From: Dyadobacter chenhuakuii
Lineage (GTDB): Bacteria > Bacteroidota > Bacteroidia > Cytophagales > Spirosomataceae
DNA length: 64,000 nt
NCBI RefSeq assembly: GCF_023821985.2
Contig: NZ_CP098805.1
Span: 2,852,001-2,916,000 of the forward strand
Direction: 5' to 3'
The notes below the pieces were generated by a model, which searched no databases, was not told where the DNA came from, and saw nothing but the letters and a program-made list of their open reading frames with translations. This document shows positions 1 through 8,708 of this stretch, piece after piece. The position numbers and the translations under genes were made by a program. Numbering within the stretch: position 1 is the first letter of the stretch; every line of letters starts with the position of its first letter.

Positions 1-1137
1 AGCTCACGTTGCAAAATTGAAAGACACTATTGCTGCTTTCTTGCCATTCTGATTCTGCTCGGTTCAGTTTCCGTAAAAGCGCAGAATAACCAGCTCAAAC
101 CGGGCTTTGATAAAGAGGAATATTTGGAATTGCTCAGGATGCACGTTCTGTTATATGACTCCACAAAGGTTGACCCTACAAAACCAAAATCTGCAATCAC
201 AAAACCGACCCATTTTACGAATGTATACAACTCTTCCGTGGTGGGCCTGGACAACAAATGGGGATTGTGGATCAGCAAAAAGCACCCTATCGCAGTGCTG
301 AATGTCCGCGGGACGACGGTGAATCCCGTCGGTTGGTTAGAAAACTTTTATGCGGCCATGGTGCCGGCAAAAGGTGAGGTTAAGCTGGCGAATGACTACA
401 CATTTCAATATCATTTGGCCGATAATCCGGACGCGGCCGTTCATATCGGCTGGCTTGTCGGGATGGCTTTTTTAGCGAGAGATATTGTTCCAAAAATCGA
501 TTCCTGCTACAAATCAGGCATTAAAGAATTTCTGATTATGGGCCACAGCCAGGGAGGCGCCATCACTTTTCTGCTTACTTCTCATCTTTATCAATTACAA
601 AAAGACAAAAAGCTGCCTGCCGATATCCGTTTCAAGAGTTATGCAAGCGCAAGCCCGAAAGTCGGAAACACTTATTATGCCTACGAATACGAGAGCCTGA
701 TTGACGGTGGCTGGGGTTATAATGTGGTAAATGCAGCAGATTGGGTGCCTGAGCTGCCCTTTTCCGTGCAGACCCTGGATGACTTTAATGAAACCAATCC
801 TTTTAAAAACATTGACCCGGTTATTAAGAAACAAAAACTGCTAACCCGGTTTGCCCTGAAGCACGCTTACAAGCAGATGAAAAACCCGAGTGTTAAGGCG
901 CAGAAAAACTATCAGAAATACCTGGGAAATTATGCGTCGAAGTCCATTAAAAAGGCATTGCCGGAGTTTCAGCCGCCGGTTTATTTCAAAAGTGCCAATT
1001 ACGTCCGCATAGGGCCTACAATTGCATTAATCCCGGATGCAGCATATTACAAGCTATTCCCAGATTCAGATACGCAGGTGTTTGTGCATCATTTGCCAGA
1101 CCCGTATTTGTATTTAATGCAGAAATACAAACATTAA
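1..1137 (+). CDS. Secreted class 3 lipase family protein (5' end cut by window edge)
   Basis: The reading frame is open from base 1. The first ~80 bases encode a hydrophobic stretch ending in an Ala-Gln site, which looks like a signal peptide, so the true start lies left of the window and the ATG at 124 is internal. The nucleophile elbow Gly-His-Ser-Gln-Gly-Gly is at 541-558 (Ser codon 547-549). An Asp in the N-A-A-D-W-V-P context near 735 and a His-His pair near 1087 could complete a Ser-Asp-His triad, as in class 3 lipases. It is predicted to be an exported ester or lipid hydrolase; the substrate cannot be read. A 23-base gap separates it from the peptidase gene, so co-transcription is possible. 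Confidence 0.8.
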   Translation, partial: SSRCKIERHYCCFLAILILLGSVSVKAQNNQLKPGFDKEEYLELLRMHVLLYDSTKVDPTKPKSAITKPTHFTNVYNSSVVGLDNKWGLWISKKHPIAVLNVRGTTVNPVGWLENFYAAMVPAKGEVKLANDYTFQYHLADNPDAAVHIGWLVGMAFLARDIVPKIDSCYKSGIKEFLIMGHSQGGAITFLLTSHLYQLQKDKKLPADIRFKSYASASPKVGNTYYAYEYESLIDGGWGYNVVNAADWVPELPFSVQTLDDFNETNPFKNIDPVIKKQKLLTRFALKHAYKQMKNPSVKAQKNYQKYLGNYASKSIKKALPEFQPPVYFKSANYVRIGPTIALIPDAAYYKLFPDSDTQVFVHHLPDPYLYLMQKYKH

Positions 1138-1160
1138 TCTCAACAAGTTTCAATTCGAAT

Positions 1161-2891
1161 ATGCGTTTATTTTTTTACTCAATCCTCTTCTCCTTTACAT
1201 TATCAGCACAGGCCCAGTACACAACCCGATTTGAAAGCAGCGGCGGCAAACAAACGCCAACTTATGAAGAAGGGATTGCTTTTTACAAACTTCTGGCCAA
1301 GGACTTTCCGCAGATTCAGATCACTGAAAAAGGACTCACCGACAGCGGGTATCCGCTTCACCTGGTGTTATATTCAAAAAGCAAAACATTCGACATTAAA
1401 AAACTAAAATCGCAGCAAAAAGCCATTCTGCTGATTAATAACGCCATTCACCCGGGCGAGTCGGATGGTGTGGATGCGTCCATGATGCTGCTGCGCGACA
1501 TAGCCGTTAATCCGGGAAAATTCCCTGAGCTGGACAATGTGATCATAGCCGTAATTCCATTTTACAACATTGGCGGTGCATTAAACAGGAACAGCACAAC
1601 GCGCACTAACCAGGCGGGGCCGAAAGAATATGGTTTTCGCGGCAATGCCCGGAATTACGACCTGAACAGGGATTTTATCAAGAATGACACCAGAAATGCA
1701 CGAAGCTTTGCGGCTATTTTCCATGAATTGGACCCCGATCTTTTTGCAGATACACACGTGAGCAATGGCGCTGATTATCAGTATGTAATGACATTGGATT
1801 ATGCACAAAAAGATAAGCTGGGAGGCAAATTGGGCTATTTCAATGATAAGGTTTTCCTGCCTTATATGTACAAGCATTTAAAAGAATCGGGATTTGAGGC
1901 AACGCCTTATGTCAATTCCTGGGGCCAGACGCCGGACAAGGGTTTTGTGCAGTTCCCCGACTGGCCGCGCTATTCAACAGGTTATGCTGCATTATTTCAC
2001 ACGATCGGCGTGATGACAGAAACGCATATGTTGAAGCCTTATGACAAGCGCGTTGCCGCAACTTACGCTTATTTGTTGGGCAACATTAAGTTCCTGGCAA
2101 GAAACCGCAGGGAGCTTCTGAAACTTCGGAAAGACACCAAAGAGGCTGTAAAAACGCAGGAGAAATTTGCTGTTTCGTGGGAAGTCAATAAAGTCAAAAA
2201 CACGCAAATTGACTTTAAGGGTTTTGAACCTGAATACGTTACCAGCAAGGTGAGCGGAACGCAAAGGTTATCATACAACCGCTCCAAGCCATTTACCAAA
2301 AAAATCCCTTTTTACGACACTTACTCGCCATTAGACGAGGTGACCAAGCCCGTTGCATACATTATTCCGCAAGGATGGCACAACATTATCGACCTCATGA
2401 AGCTGAATGGTGTAGAAGTCAAGCAGTTAGAGAATGACGGTGAAATGGAAGTGGAAACTTACTATATCCAAGAACTGGAAACGCCCAAGCAGCCATTTGA
2501 GGGCCACTACTGGCATACGAGCGTGACTACGAAGACTGTTAAGCAGCAGGTCAAATTCAAGAAAGGCGATTGGTATATTCCTGTAAACCAATGGACTAAC
2601 CGTTACATTGTAGAAACGCTGGAACCGAAAGGTGTAGATTCTTTTTTCAAGTGGAATTTCTTTGACACGATCTTGCAATCCAAGGAACATTATTCCGCCT
2701 ATGTGTTTGAAGATCTTGCCGCCGAGCTGCTCGCCAAGGACGTCAGCCTGAGGATCAAGCTGGCAGATAGGCGTAAAAATGATCCTGAGTTTGCAAAAAG
2801 TGCCGCGGCGCAGCTGGACTTTATTTACGACAATTCGCCATACCGCGAAAAGGAATATATGCGCTATCCGGTATTCAGGGTGATGAAATGA
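1161..2891 (+). CDS. M14 family zinc carboxypeptidase, secreted
   Basis: 576 residues with a signal peptide of about 19 residues ending Ala-Gln-Ala-Gln. The M14 zinc ligands are visible as H97-P-G-E100 and H199 (context A-D-T-H-V-S-N-G), and E287 in M-T-E-T-H is a good candidate for the general base. An R-N-Y-D-L-N-R-D segment between them is also typical of the family. The enzyme would remove C-terminal residues from peptides in the periplasm or outside the cell. The last ~250 residues are outside the catalytic core and unassigned. It follows the lipase gene closely, suggesting a pair of exported hydrolases. The next gene is convergent. Confidence 0.85.
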   Translation: MRLFFYSILFSFTLSAQAQYTTRFESSGGKQTPTYEEGIAFYKLLAKDFPQIQITEKGLTDSGYPLHLVLYSKSKTFDIKKLKSQQKAILLINNAIHPGESDGVDASMMLLRDIAVNPGKFPELDNVIIAVIPFYNIGGALNRNSTTRTNQAGPKEYGFRGNARNYDLNRDFIKNDTRNARSFAAIFHELDPDLFADTHVSNGADYQYVMTLDYAQKDKLGGKLGYFNDKVFLPYMYKHLKESGFEATPYVNSWGQTPDKGFVQFPDWPRYSTGYAALFHTIGVMTETHMLKPYDKRVAATYAYLLGNIKFLARNRRELLKLRKDTKEAVKTQEKFAVSWEVNKVKNTQIDFKGFEPEYVTSKVSGTQRLSYNRSKPFTKKIPFYDTYSPLDEVTKPVAYIIPQGWHNIIDLMKLNGVEVKQLENDGEMEVETYYIQELETPKQPFEGHYWHTSVTTKTVKQQVKFKKGDWYIPVNQWTNRYIVETLEPKGVDSFFKWNFFDTILQSKEHYSAYVFEDLAAELLAKDVSLRIKLADRRKNDPEFAKSAAAQLDFIYDNSPYREKEYMRYPVFRVMK

Positions 2892-2897
2892 TGCTTT

Positions 2898-3722
2898 TTA
2901 GAAACGCAGCCCCAGATTGAAATTGAATTCGCCGGTGATATTAATGCCGCCATTGCTTATCTGCCGGTTGTCATTATAAGTCTCCCGGTCGATATACCGC
3001 GACCCTAACCCTGCGTTCAAGCCAATCTGGAAGCGTTCTGTGATTTGGAAATTCACATAGTTGTTGACGATAATGCCAAAGCGAAAAATTTTTGTTTCGG
3101 TATTGTTGCCCGTATAGGTTCCTGTGTTCGGATCGTAATAACCGTTATTGCGGGACTGTTTTCCAAAGCCGGTAAAAACGCTCGGTCCAACGGCATAGGT
3201 AACTTTTCTTTGTCCGAAGGGATATATTTTCAAGCCAGGAGAAAAGTAGAAGGACTCTGTCTGATCGCCATTGCCATCAAACGTATAGTTAAAACGGTCC
3301 GGAAAAATGATGGAAATAGGCAGTATGACGCCAAAATAACCTTTTTCATCTGCCAGGATTTCATAGCTCAGCCCCAATCCTGGTCCGCTATCCAATGCTT
3401 TGAACGGCGAAAAGTTGATCAGATGCCTTCCAAAAAGATACGAGTTGCTCGCCGGTTGTGCGCGCCGCTTGCCCGGCAGATTTCTTTCGTCGATGAAAAC
3501 AGTTTGTCCGTTTCCAAACTCAATGCGGTTCAGCTCATTTTTTTTAATCACGAAACTGGCACTTCCGTCTTCCGAGCTGATTTTGTAAGAAACGCGGTCG
3601 ATCCCAACTTCTGTAACCTTCCCCTCAATGGTCGAGCCGTTTTTCTTAACGAGAACATCCTGGCCGTTTGTAACTACGAATATCGCTGATAATAATACAG
3701 TTAGCGCGAAGGATCTGATCAT
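2898..3722 (-). CDS. Hypothetical outer-membrane beta-barrel-like protein
   Basis: 274 residues from the Met at 3722; an upstream in-frame Met at 3752 would place ten extra residues before the signal peptide, so the shorter start is preferred. After the signal peptide comes a short domain with the pattern of a repeated Bacteroidetes motif (V-K-K-N-G-S-T-I-E-G-K-V, then K-K-N-E-L-N-R-I). The rest alternates polar and aromatic residues, with many Tyr/Phe/Asn, and ends L-G-L-R-F, typical of an outer-membrane barrel. The function is unknown. It converges on the M14 peptidase with a six-base gap. It could be a small porin-like or surface protein. Confidence 0.6.
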   Translation of the reverse strand: MIRSFALTVLLSAIFVVTNGQDVLVKKNGSTIEGKVTEVGIDRVSYKISSEDGSASFVIKKNELNRIEFGNGQTVFIDERNLPGKRRAQPASNSYLFGRHLINFSPFKALDSGPGLGLSYEILADEKGYFGVILPISIIFPDRFNYTFDGNGDQTESFYFSPGLKIYPFGQRKVTYAVGPSVFTGFGKQSRNNGYYDPNTGTYTGNNTETKIFRFGIIVNNYVNFQITERFQIGLNAGLGSRYIDRETYNDNRQISNGGINITGEFNFNLGLRF

Positions 3723-3837
3723 AAAACAAATGAGTTGATGAATGTCAATCAAATTTAAACAATCCTGGATACTTTTGCGGAGTATATGGACTGAACGTTT
3801 AAAAATATACTACTGTTATACCCTTGGCTTACAAGGG

Positions 3838-3877
3838 CCTTTATATTATTCAGGCTGTTTTTATATTAATATAAAGG
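3838..3877 (+). promoter_or_regulatory. Inverted repeat in the leader of the RhlE helicase gene
   Basis: A perfect 11-base inverted repeat (3838-3848 and 3867-3877) encloses an 18-base loop and ends 21 bases before the helicase start codon. There is no T-run after it, so it does not look like a terminator. DEAD-box helicase genes are often controlled through structured leaders, so an RNA hairpin affecting translation is a reasonable guess. An AT-rich operator is the alternative. Confidence 0.4.
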
Positions 3878-3898
3878 ACAGCCATTTAAAAAAATCAA

Positions 3899-5041
3899 AT
3901 GACATTTCAAGATTTAAAGCTCATTGAGCCTATTGCTAAGGCTCTTCAAGAAGAAGGATACACCACTCCCACCCCCATCCAAGCGAAAGCGATCCCCATT
4001 ATCCTGGATCAGAAAGATTTACTAGGCTGCGCGCAGACAGGCACAGGAAAAACAGCAGCATTTGCTATTCCAATGCTTCAATTGCTTCATAATAATCCAG
4101 TTGGAAAATTCGAGAAAAGCAGAATCCGCGCATTAATTTTAACGCCAACACGTGAACTTGCGATCCAGATCGGTGAAAGTTTCGCTGCTTATGGTCGGCA
4201 TACGGGTGTTAAGCATACAGTGATCTTTGGTGGAGTTGGTCAAAAACCACAAACGGATGCGCTTCAAAGGGGCGTAGACGTGCTTATCGCAACACCAGGA
4301 CGTTTATTAGACCTTATTAATCAAGGCTTTATCAAGCTGAACCAGCTCGAATTCTTTGTTCTGGATGAGGCTGACAGGATGCTGGACATGGGTTTTGTGC
4401 ATGATGTTAAAAAAGTGATCAAGCTGCTTCCCGCTAAAAGGCAATCGCTGTTTTTCTCAGCTACAATGCCACCAGCCATTGTAACATTAGCTAATACGAT
4501 TTTAAGAAATCCGCTGAAAGTAGAAGTAACTCCGGTTTCCTCCACTGCGGACACCATTCGTCAGTCTGTTTTTTTTGTAGATAAATCTGATAAAAATTCG
4601 CTTTTACTACACATTTTGAGGGACGAATCCATTGCAACTGCATTGGTTTTCACCCGGACAAAGCATGGAGCAGATAAAGTTGTGAAGGTTTTGAGAAAAG
4701 CAGGCGTGAGCTCTGAGGCAATCCATGGAAACAAATCCCAGAATGCCCGTCAGAACGCTTTGAAAAACTTTAAAAGCCAGACCACCAGGGTTTTAGTAGC
4801 AACAGACATTGCTGCAAGGGGAATTGACGTGGATGACTTGACACACGTTATCAACTACGAGATCCCTAACATTCCTGAAACTTACGTGCATAGAATCGGT
4901 AGAACCGGTCGTGCTGGCGCCAAGGGAATTGCATTTTCATTCTGTGATCTGGATGAAAAAGTCTATCTGAAAGACATTCACAAACTGATTGCCAAAAATA
5001 TCCCGGTTGTAAACGACCATCCGTACGCAACGGGCCGGTAA
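3899..5041 (+). CDS. rhlE: DEAD-box ATP-dependent RNA helicase, RhlE type
   Basis: 380 residues. All core motifs are present: a Q motif (P-T-P-I-Q), Walker A A45-Q-T-G-T-G-K51-T52, P-T-R-E-L-A, D156-E-A-D159, S187-A-T189, and H-R-I-G-R-T-G-R-A-G in the second RecA-like domain. These support ATP-dependent unwinding of RNA duplexes in ribosome assembly, RNA decay or cold adaptation. The C-terminal tail is short and lacks a long basic extension, so it is the compact form. The assignment to RhlE rather than another DEAD-box subgroup is by overall similarity. The stop is two bases before the rhodanese gene, suggesting co-transcription. Confidence 0.88.
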   Translation: MTFQDLKLIEPIAKALQEEGYTTPTPIQAKAIPIILDQKDLLGCAQTGTGKTAAFAIPMLQLLHNNPVGKFEKSRIRALILTPTRELAIQIGESFAAYGRHTGVKHTVIFGGVGQKPQTDALQRGVDVLIATPGRLLDLINQGFIKLNQLEFFVLDEADRMLDMGFVHDVKKVIKLLPAKRQSLFFSATMPPAIVTLANTILRNPLKVEVTPVSSTADTIRQSVFFVDKSDKNSLLLHILRDESIATALVFTRTKHGADKVVKVLRKAGVSSEAIHGNKSQNARQNALKNFKSQTTRVLVATDIAARGIDVDDLTHVINYEIPNIPETYVHRIGRTGRAGAKGIAFSFCDLDEKVYLKDIHKLIAKNIPVVNDHPYATGR

Positions 5042-5043
5042 CA

Positions 5044-5349
5044 ATGACAAGGAATACTTACACCGACATTAACCTCCATGAGGCCAGGCAATTAGGAAAA
5101 CAACCTGATGCTGTATTAGTTGATGTAAGGGAAACCTGGGAATTTGAAGAATTTAATGAAGGCGGAGTTAATATTCCTTTGGCCGAGATCCGCGAAAGAA
5201 GAGCGGATCTCGTTCCATATAGGCGCATTATCGTAATTTGTACAAATGGTGTAAGAAGCAAAGTGGCTGCCATGGACTACTGCCGCGTGCCGGAGTGGCT
5301 CGATAAGCAGATTTTCCATGTCCACGGTGGGATTATTGAGTCGGAATAG
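5044..5349 (+). CDS. Rhodanese-like domain protein
   Basis: 101 residues forming a single rhodanese domain. The N-terminal part has the conserved V-D-V-R-E strand-turn. The active-site loop is C66-T-N-G-V-R71, matching the six-residue CxxGxR loop of sulfurtransferases. It would carry persulfide sulfur on Cys66 in the cytoplasm; the acceptor is unknown. It starts two bases after the helicase stop, so it is probably translated from the same transcript. Confidence 0.82.
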   Translation: MTRNTYTDINLHEARQLGKQPDAVLVDVRETWEFEEFNEGGVNIPLAEIRERRADLVPYRRIIVICTNGVRSKVAAMDYCRVPEWLDKQIFHVHGGIIESE

Positions 5350-5376
5350 ATGTCCGAAGCTGAAATTTGCTAAGTC

Positions 5377-6162
5377 TTACAGGCTTGGCAAGTCCAAAAC
5401 ACCCTCAAAAACCCTAACCGCGGGCCCTATCAAATGAATGTTGTCAAATCCTGACGGCGTTTCTTCAAAATCAACTTTCAATGTGCCGCCAATTGTTTCA
5501 ATGGTAATTGGCCCGTCAAAGCCGTTGCGTAAATGCGCCGATAATGCACATGCAGTTACACCCGTTCCGCAGGAGTAAGTTTCATCCTCAACGCCCCGTT
5601 CGTAGGTCCTGACGCTTAAATGATTGTCCTCGATCACTTCAATAAAATTCACATTCGTTCCGCCTTTCGGCCCATAAACCGAACCATAGCGAATCTCACT
5701 GCCGATATTCACAACATCCGTTTCCGACACATTATCTACATAAGTGACATAATGCGGTGAGCCGGTGTTCATGAAATCAAACTCTTCATAACGCTCCACA
5801 TTGCTCACCGGCGACATTTTCAAGCTAATGACATCACCCGTAACCGTGGCCTGATGCAAACCATCAACTGCTATAAATGTCGTTGCATCCGTAAAAAGCC
5901 CTAAATCGTGCGCGAAGCGCACAACACAGCGTCCGCCATTGCCGCACATGCTGCCCTCGCCCCCATCCGCATTGAAGTACACCATTCTGAAATCGTAGCC
6001 CGGCTCATTCTGCAACAGGATCAGCCCATCGGAACCAATGCCGAACCGGCGGTGACAGATAGAAGCGATCAACTCTTTCGAAACCGGAAATGTTTTGCTT
6101 CGATCGTCAATCATCACAAAATCGTTTCCCGTTCCCTGATATTTAAAAAAAGCAATGTTCAT
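5377..6162 (-). CDS. dapF: Diaminopimelate epimerase
   Basis: 261 residues, close to the usual length. It interconverts LL- and meso-diaminopimelate in lysine and peptidoglycan precursor synthesis. The two catalytic cysteines lie in the expected contexts: C73 in M-C-G-N-G-G-R and C198 in S-C-G-T-G-V-T-A. The N-terminal F-x-K-Y-Q-G-T-G-N-D-F motif is also present. The gene is followed (on the plus strand side) by the small rhodanese gene in convergent orientation and preceded by the palindromic repeat region. No key residue is missing. Confidence 0.95.
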   Translation of the reverse strand: MNIAFFKYQGTGNDFVMIDDRSKTFPVSKELIASICHRRFGIGSDGLILLQNEPGYDFRMVYFNADGGEGSMCGNGGRCVVRFAHDLGLFTDATTFIAVDGLHQATVTGDVISLKMSPVSNVERYEEFDFMNTGSPHYVTYVDNVSETDVVNIGSEIRYGSVYGPKGGTNVNFIEVIEDNHLSVRTYERGVEDETYSCGTGVTACALSAHLRNGFDGPITIETIGGTLKVDFEETPSGFDNIHLIGPAVRVFEGVLDLPSL

Positions 6163-6175
6163 ATTATTAATGTTT

Positions 6176-6195
6176 CCGTCGGTTTAAACCGACGG
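6176..6195. repeat. 20-bp perfect palindrome, copy 1 of a pair
   Basis: A perfect 20-base palindrome centred on TTTAAA with CCGTCGG/CCGACGG arms, lying just upstream of dapF. A near-identical copy lies 61 bases downstream at 6237-6256, and both copies are followed by a short (g/a)-C-A-(t/a)-x-G-G sequence. Confidence 0.7.
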
Positions 6196-6236
6196 GCATG
6201 GGGTCCATTTAAATTGACGGACAAATAAAACAATGG

Positions 6237-6256
6237 CCGCCGGTTGAAACCGGCGG
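6237..6256. repeat. 20-bp near-palindrome, copy 2 of a pair
   Basis: Same design as the 6176-6195 element, with arms CCGCCGG/CCGGCGG and one mismatch near the centre. The compensating T-to-C and A-to-G differences between copies keep the arms paired, which argues for selection on the palindrome or RNA hairpin rather than chance. Confidence 0.65.
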
Positions 6257-6270
6257 ACAATGGAAAAACA

Positions 6271-6303
6271 AAACCCTGCAAGAAATGATCGCTTGCAGGG
6301 TTT
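6271..6303 (-). terminator. Rho-independent terminator of rplS (possibly bidirectional)
   Basis: A 12-base perfect stem (6271-6282 with 6292-6303) and nine-base loop, flanked by A-rich sequence on the left and a T-run on the right. In the minus-strand direction it follows the rplS stop by about 28 bases and reads into a T-rich tract. The flanking tracts could work on both strands. Confidence 0.75.
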
Positions 6304-6331
6304 AAATTTTTTTGTCCGAAGGAAATTTATA

Positions 6332-6694
6332 TTACTTCGATACTTTAAGCTCTTTAATACGAGCGGCTTTACCCTGACGGCCACGTAAGAAGAACAGACG
6401 TGCACGACGCACCTTACCGCGACGAATCAATTCGATTTTAGCGATACTTGGTGAAAGAATTGGGAAAACACGTTCTACGGCAATGCCGTTTGAGATTTTA
6501 CGTACTGTGAAAGTTTCACCGCTTCCGCTAAGGTTACGACGTTGCATAACCGTGCCCTGGAATTGCTGAACACGCTCTTTGTTACCTTCACGGATCTTAA
6601 CGTGTACGTTGATCGTGTCGCCTGAAGTAAATTCAGGATACTCGGATTTACGATTTTCAATCGTAGCTTCTACGAGTTTAATAAGTTCGCTCAT
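6332..6694 (-). CDS. rplS: 50S ribosomal protein L19
   Basis: 120 residues, starting at the Met in M-S-E-L-I-K-L-V-E; the frame extends further upstream but those residues are unlike L19 and overlap the promoter. The family signature is clear: F[15 protein letters not shown], the Q[10 protein letters not shown] strand, and the basic [14 protein letters not shown] region. L19 sits at the interface of the 30S and 50S subunits. It appears to be a single-gene transcription unit with its own promoter and terminator, whereas in many bacteria it is linked to trmD. Confidence 0.95.
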   Translation of the reverse strand: MSELIKLVEATIENRKSEYPEFTSGDTINVHVKIREGNKERVQQFQGTVMQRRNLSGSGETFTVRKISNGIAVERVFPILSPSIAKIELIRRGKVRRARLFFLRGRQGKAARIKELKVSK

Positions 6695-6786
6695 GACGAA
6701 TGCTTTTTTGGATTTAAAATGATAGCTTGCTTCCAGCGGATGAGGTGACGCCCCTTCATTCAAAACAGCTCTTGCGAAAACGAGTG

Positions 6787-6794
6787 CAAAGCTA
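6787..6794 (-). promoter_or_regulatory. Bacteroidetes-type -7 element for rplS
   Basis: The minus strand reads TAGCTTTG, an exact match to TAnnTTTG. It predicts a transcript beginning near 6780 and an untranslated leader of roughly 85 bases before the rplS start at 6694, long enough for a regulatory fold. The -33 box is not clear. Confidence 0.5.
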
Positions 6795-6825
6795 ATATTT
6801 TTTCTTTGTTTGTAAAAGCATTTAC

Positions 6826-8322
6826 ATGAAAATCCTAAATGTTGAACAGATTCGCGCACTGGATGCCTATACTATTGAAAATGAGCCGGTTTCGTCGCTT
6901 GATTTAATGGAACGGGCTTCAAAAGCATTCGTGAGATGGTTTTGCGACCAATTTGTAAATACACGCCCTGTTGCTATTTTTTGTGGCAAAGGAAATAATG
7001 GCGGGGACGGACTGGCGATTGCCCGGATTTTGAGCTCCAATAATTATGATGTTCAAGTTTACATCGTTGAATACACAGACAAAGCTTCTCAGGATTTTCA
7101 GAGCAACCTAGCCCGTTTAAAGGATCATTTGCAACCCGTTACTATCACTGCCCAGGGTTCATTCCCAACATTGGCACCCAACGTGATTTGCATTGATGCC
7201 TTATTAGGATCCGGTTTATCAAGACCCGCCGAAGGGCTGTTGGCGCATGTAATTGATTCTTTAAATGCACTTCCCAACAAGCTGGTTTCCGTCGACATTG
7301 CAAGCGGGTTGTATGCTGATAAAAGCAATCAAAAGGATGACCCGATAATAGAACCTGACTTCACCGTCTCATTTCAGCTGCCAAAGATTGCGTTTATGAT
7401 GCCTCAAAACTCGAAATTTGTGGGTTCATGGCATTTGGTGGACATTGGTTTGCATGAAGAATTTATTAAAAATGCAGAAACGCCTTACCATTATACAGAC
7501 AAGCGCACAGCAGAAAAACTAATTAAGCTAAGGGACAAGTTTTCTCATAAAGGCACTTTCGGGCACGCATTGCTTATGGCAGGGAGTTACGGCAAATTGG
7601 GCGCTGCCGCCCTTTCGGGCAAGGCTTGTCTCAGGTCCGGCGTCGGTTTGCTGACCATGCACATTCCATCCTGCGGATATGACATTATCCAGATTTCCAT
7701 TCCCGAGGCAATGGCCATTACGGATCAGAATGCCAAACATTTAAGCGAAGTAACGGATCTCACATCTTACTCAGCCATCGGCATCGGCCCGGGCGTTGGC
7801 AAAGACGCTGCGACTGTTCAAGTTGTAGAACAACTGTTGGATGGCATCAATGCGGATGATATAAAAGCCAGATTGATGATTGATGCGGATGCCTTGAACA
7901 TTTTGTCAGAAAACCGGCACCTGCTGGATAAATTACCCGAAAACACTGTCCTAACCCCACATCCCAAAGAATTCCAGCGCCTGGCAGGAGAAAGCAAAGA
8001 CGAATTTGAACGCTTACAAATCGGCATTGATTTTGCCAAAAAACACAAAGTAATTATCTGTCTGAAAGGCGCCAACACAGCCGTTATTCATCCAAACGGC
8101 GAGGTGCATTTCAACTCCACCGGCAACCCCGGCATGGCCACAGGCGGCACCGGCGACGTGCTTACAGGGATAGTAACCAGTCTTTTAGCCCAAAAATACG
8201 AACCTGAGACAGCGGCAATCCTGGCAGTATACCAACACGGCCTGGCAGGTGACCGCGCCGCCGAGCAACGAGGACAAAGCGCGCTGATCGCTTCGGATTT
8301 GGTGGAGCATTTGGGTTGGTGA
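6826..8322 (+). CDS. nnrD: Bifunctional NAD(P)H-hydrate epimerase / ADP-dependent dehydratase
   Basis: 498 residues with two domains. Residues 1-220 form the YjeF_N epimerase, with G54-K-G-N-N-G-G-D-G62. Residues 235-498 form the ribokinase-like dehydratase, with T-G-G-T-G-D444-V-L-T-G, where D444 is the expected catalytic Asp. Together they repair the hydrated forms of NADH and NADPH: the epimerase interconverts R and S forms and the dehydratase uses ADP to restore the S form. It is divergent from rplS with 131 bases between the starts. No defect is seen. Confidence 0.93.
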   Translation: MKILNVEQIRALDAYTIENEPVSSLDLMERASKAFVRWFCDQFVNTRPVAIFCGKGNNGGDGLAIARILSSNNYDVQVYIVEYTDKASQDFQSNLARLKDHLQPVTITAQGSFPTLAPNVICIDALLGSGLSRPAEGLLAHVIDSLNALPNKLVSVDIASGLYADKSNQKDDPIIEPDFTVSFQLPKIAFMMPQNSKFVGSWHLVDIGLHEEFIKNAETPYHYTDKRTAEKLIKLRDKFSHKGTFGHALLMAGSYGKLGAAALSGKACLRSGVGLLTMHIPSCGYDIIQISIPEAMAITDQNAKHLSEVTDLTSYSAIGIGPGVGKDAATVQVVEQLLDGINADDIKARLMIDADALNILSENRHLLDKLPENTVLTPHPKEFQRLAGESKDEFERLQIGIDFAKKHKVIICLKGANTAVIHPNGEVHFNSTGNPGMATGGTGDVLTGIVTSLLAQKYEPETAAILAVYQHGLAGDRAAEQRGQSALIASDLVEHLGW

Positions 8323-8400
8323 AAAGTTTTTGTTTAAATCTTTCGTTACTTAATTGAGAAAGCCACGTCTAAATGAGCGTTGCGGCGATATTAATAGGTC

Positions 8401-8419
8401 AATGTGACAATCTCACATT
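8401..8419. promoter_or_regulatory. Palindromic operator candidate of the toxin-antitoxin pair
   Basis: Seven-base arms AATGTGA and TCACATT form a perfect inverted repeat around a five-base spacer, ending 13 bases before the toxin start codon. The position fits an operator for autoregulation by the antitoxin or complex, as in many toxin-antitoxin loci. A hairpin in the leader RNA is an alternative. Confidence 0.5.
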
Positions 8420-8432
8420 AATTAACTTATTG

Positions 8433-8708
8433 ATGGCGCCGTTAAAGTTTGATTGGGATCAAGGAAATGAGAAGAAATCCTTAGAGAAGCATCTCATTAC
8501 AAATATAGAAGCAGAAAGCATTTTCCTGGACCCAAAACGGAAATACAGGATAAGCAATAGGTCGGATGAGATTCGTTTTCTTTGCACCGGCAAGAGTTGT
8601 TCAAATAAAATATTAACTTCATACTACACTATCAGAAATGGAAAAGTTAGGATCATTGGAACTAGGGTCGCCAGGATTTCAGAAAGAAAGCGATATGAAA
8701 AAGAATAG
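8433..8708 (+). CDS. BrnT-like ribonuclease toxin
   Basis: 91 residues from the ATG at 8433; an in-frame ATG at 8373 lies upstream of the palindrome and would add 20 residues that do not resemble the family. The pattern matches BrnT: F-D-W-D-x(4)-K-K-S-L-E-K-H near the start, F-L-D-P in the middle, R-F-L-C-T-G-K-S, and a basic V-R-I-I-G-T-R-V-A-R-x-S-E-R-K-R-Y-E end. BrnT proteins are RelE-fold RNases that inhibit translation. The gene overlaps the following small gene by 14 bases, the usual toxin-first order of BrnT/BrnA. Assignment by motif reading; activity is inferred. Confidence 0.75.
   Translation: MAPLKFDWDQGNEKKSLEKHLITNIEAESIFLDPKRKYRISNRSDEIRFLCTGKSCSNKILTSYYTIRNGKVRIIGTRVARISERKRYEKE

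Noticed and set aside
3045-3689. 214-residue plus-strand open frame
   Set aside because: Antisense to the outer-membrane protein gene, which has a signal peptide and a barrel pattern; no coding feature in this frame.
3742-3927. 61-residue frame before rhlE
   Set aside because: Overlaps the hairpin leader and the rhlE start, AT-rich, no family pattern.
8373-8432. Upstream start for the BrnT-like gene
   Set aside because: It would place the palindromic operator candidate inside the coding region and adds residues unlike BrnT.
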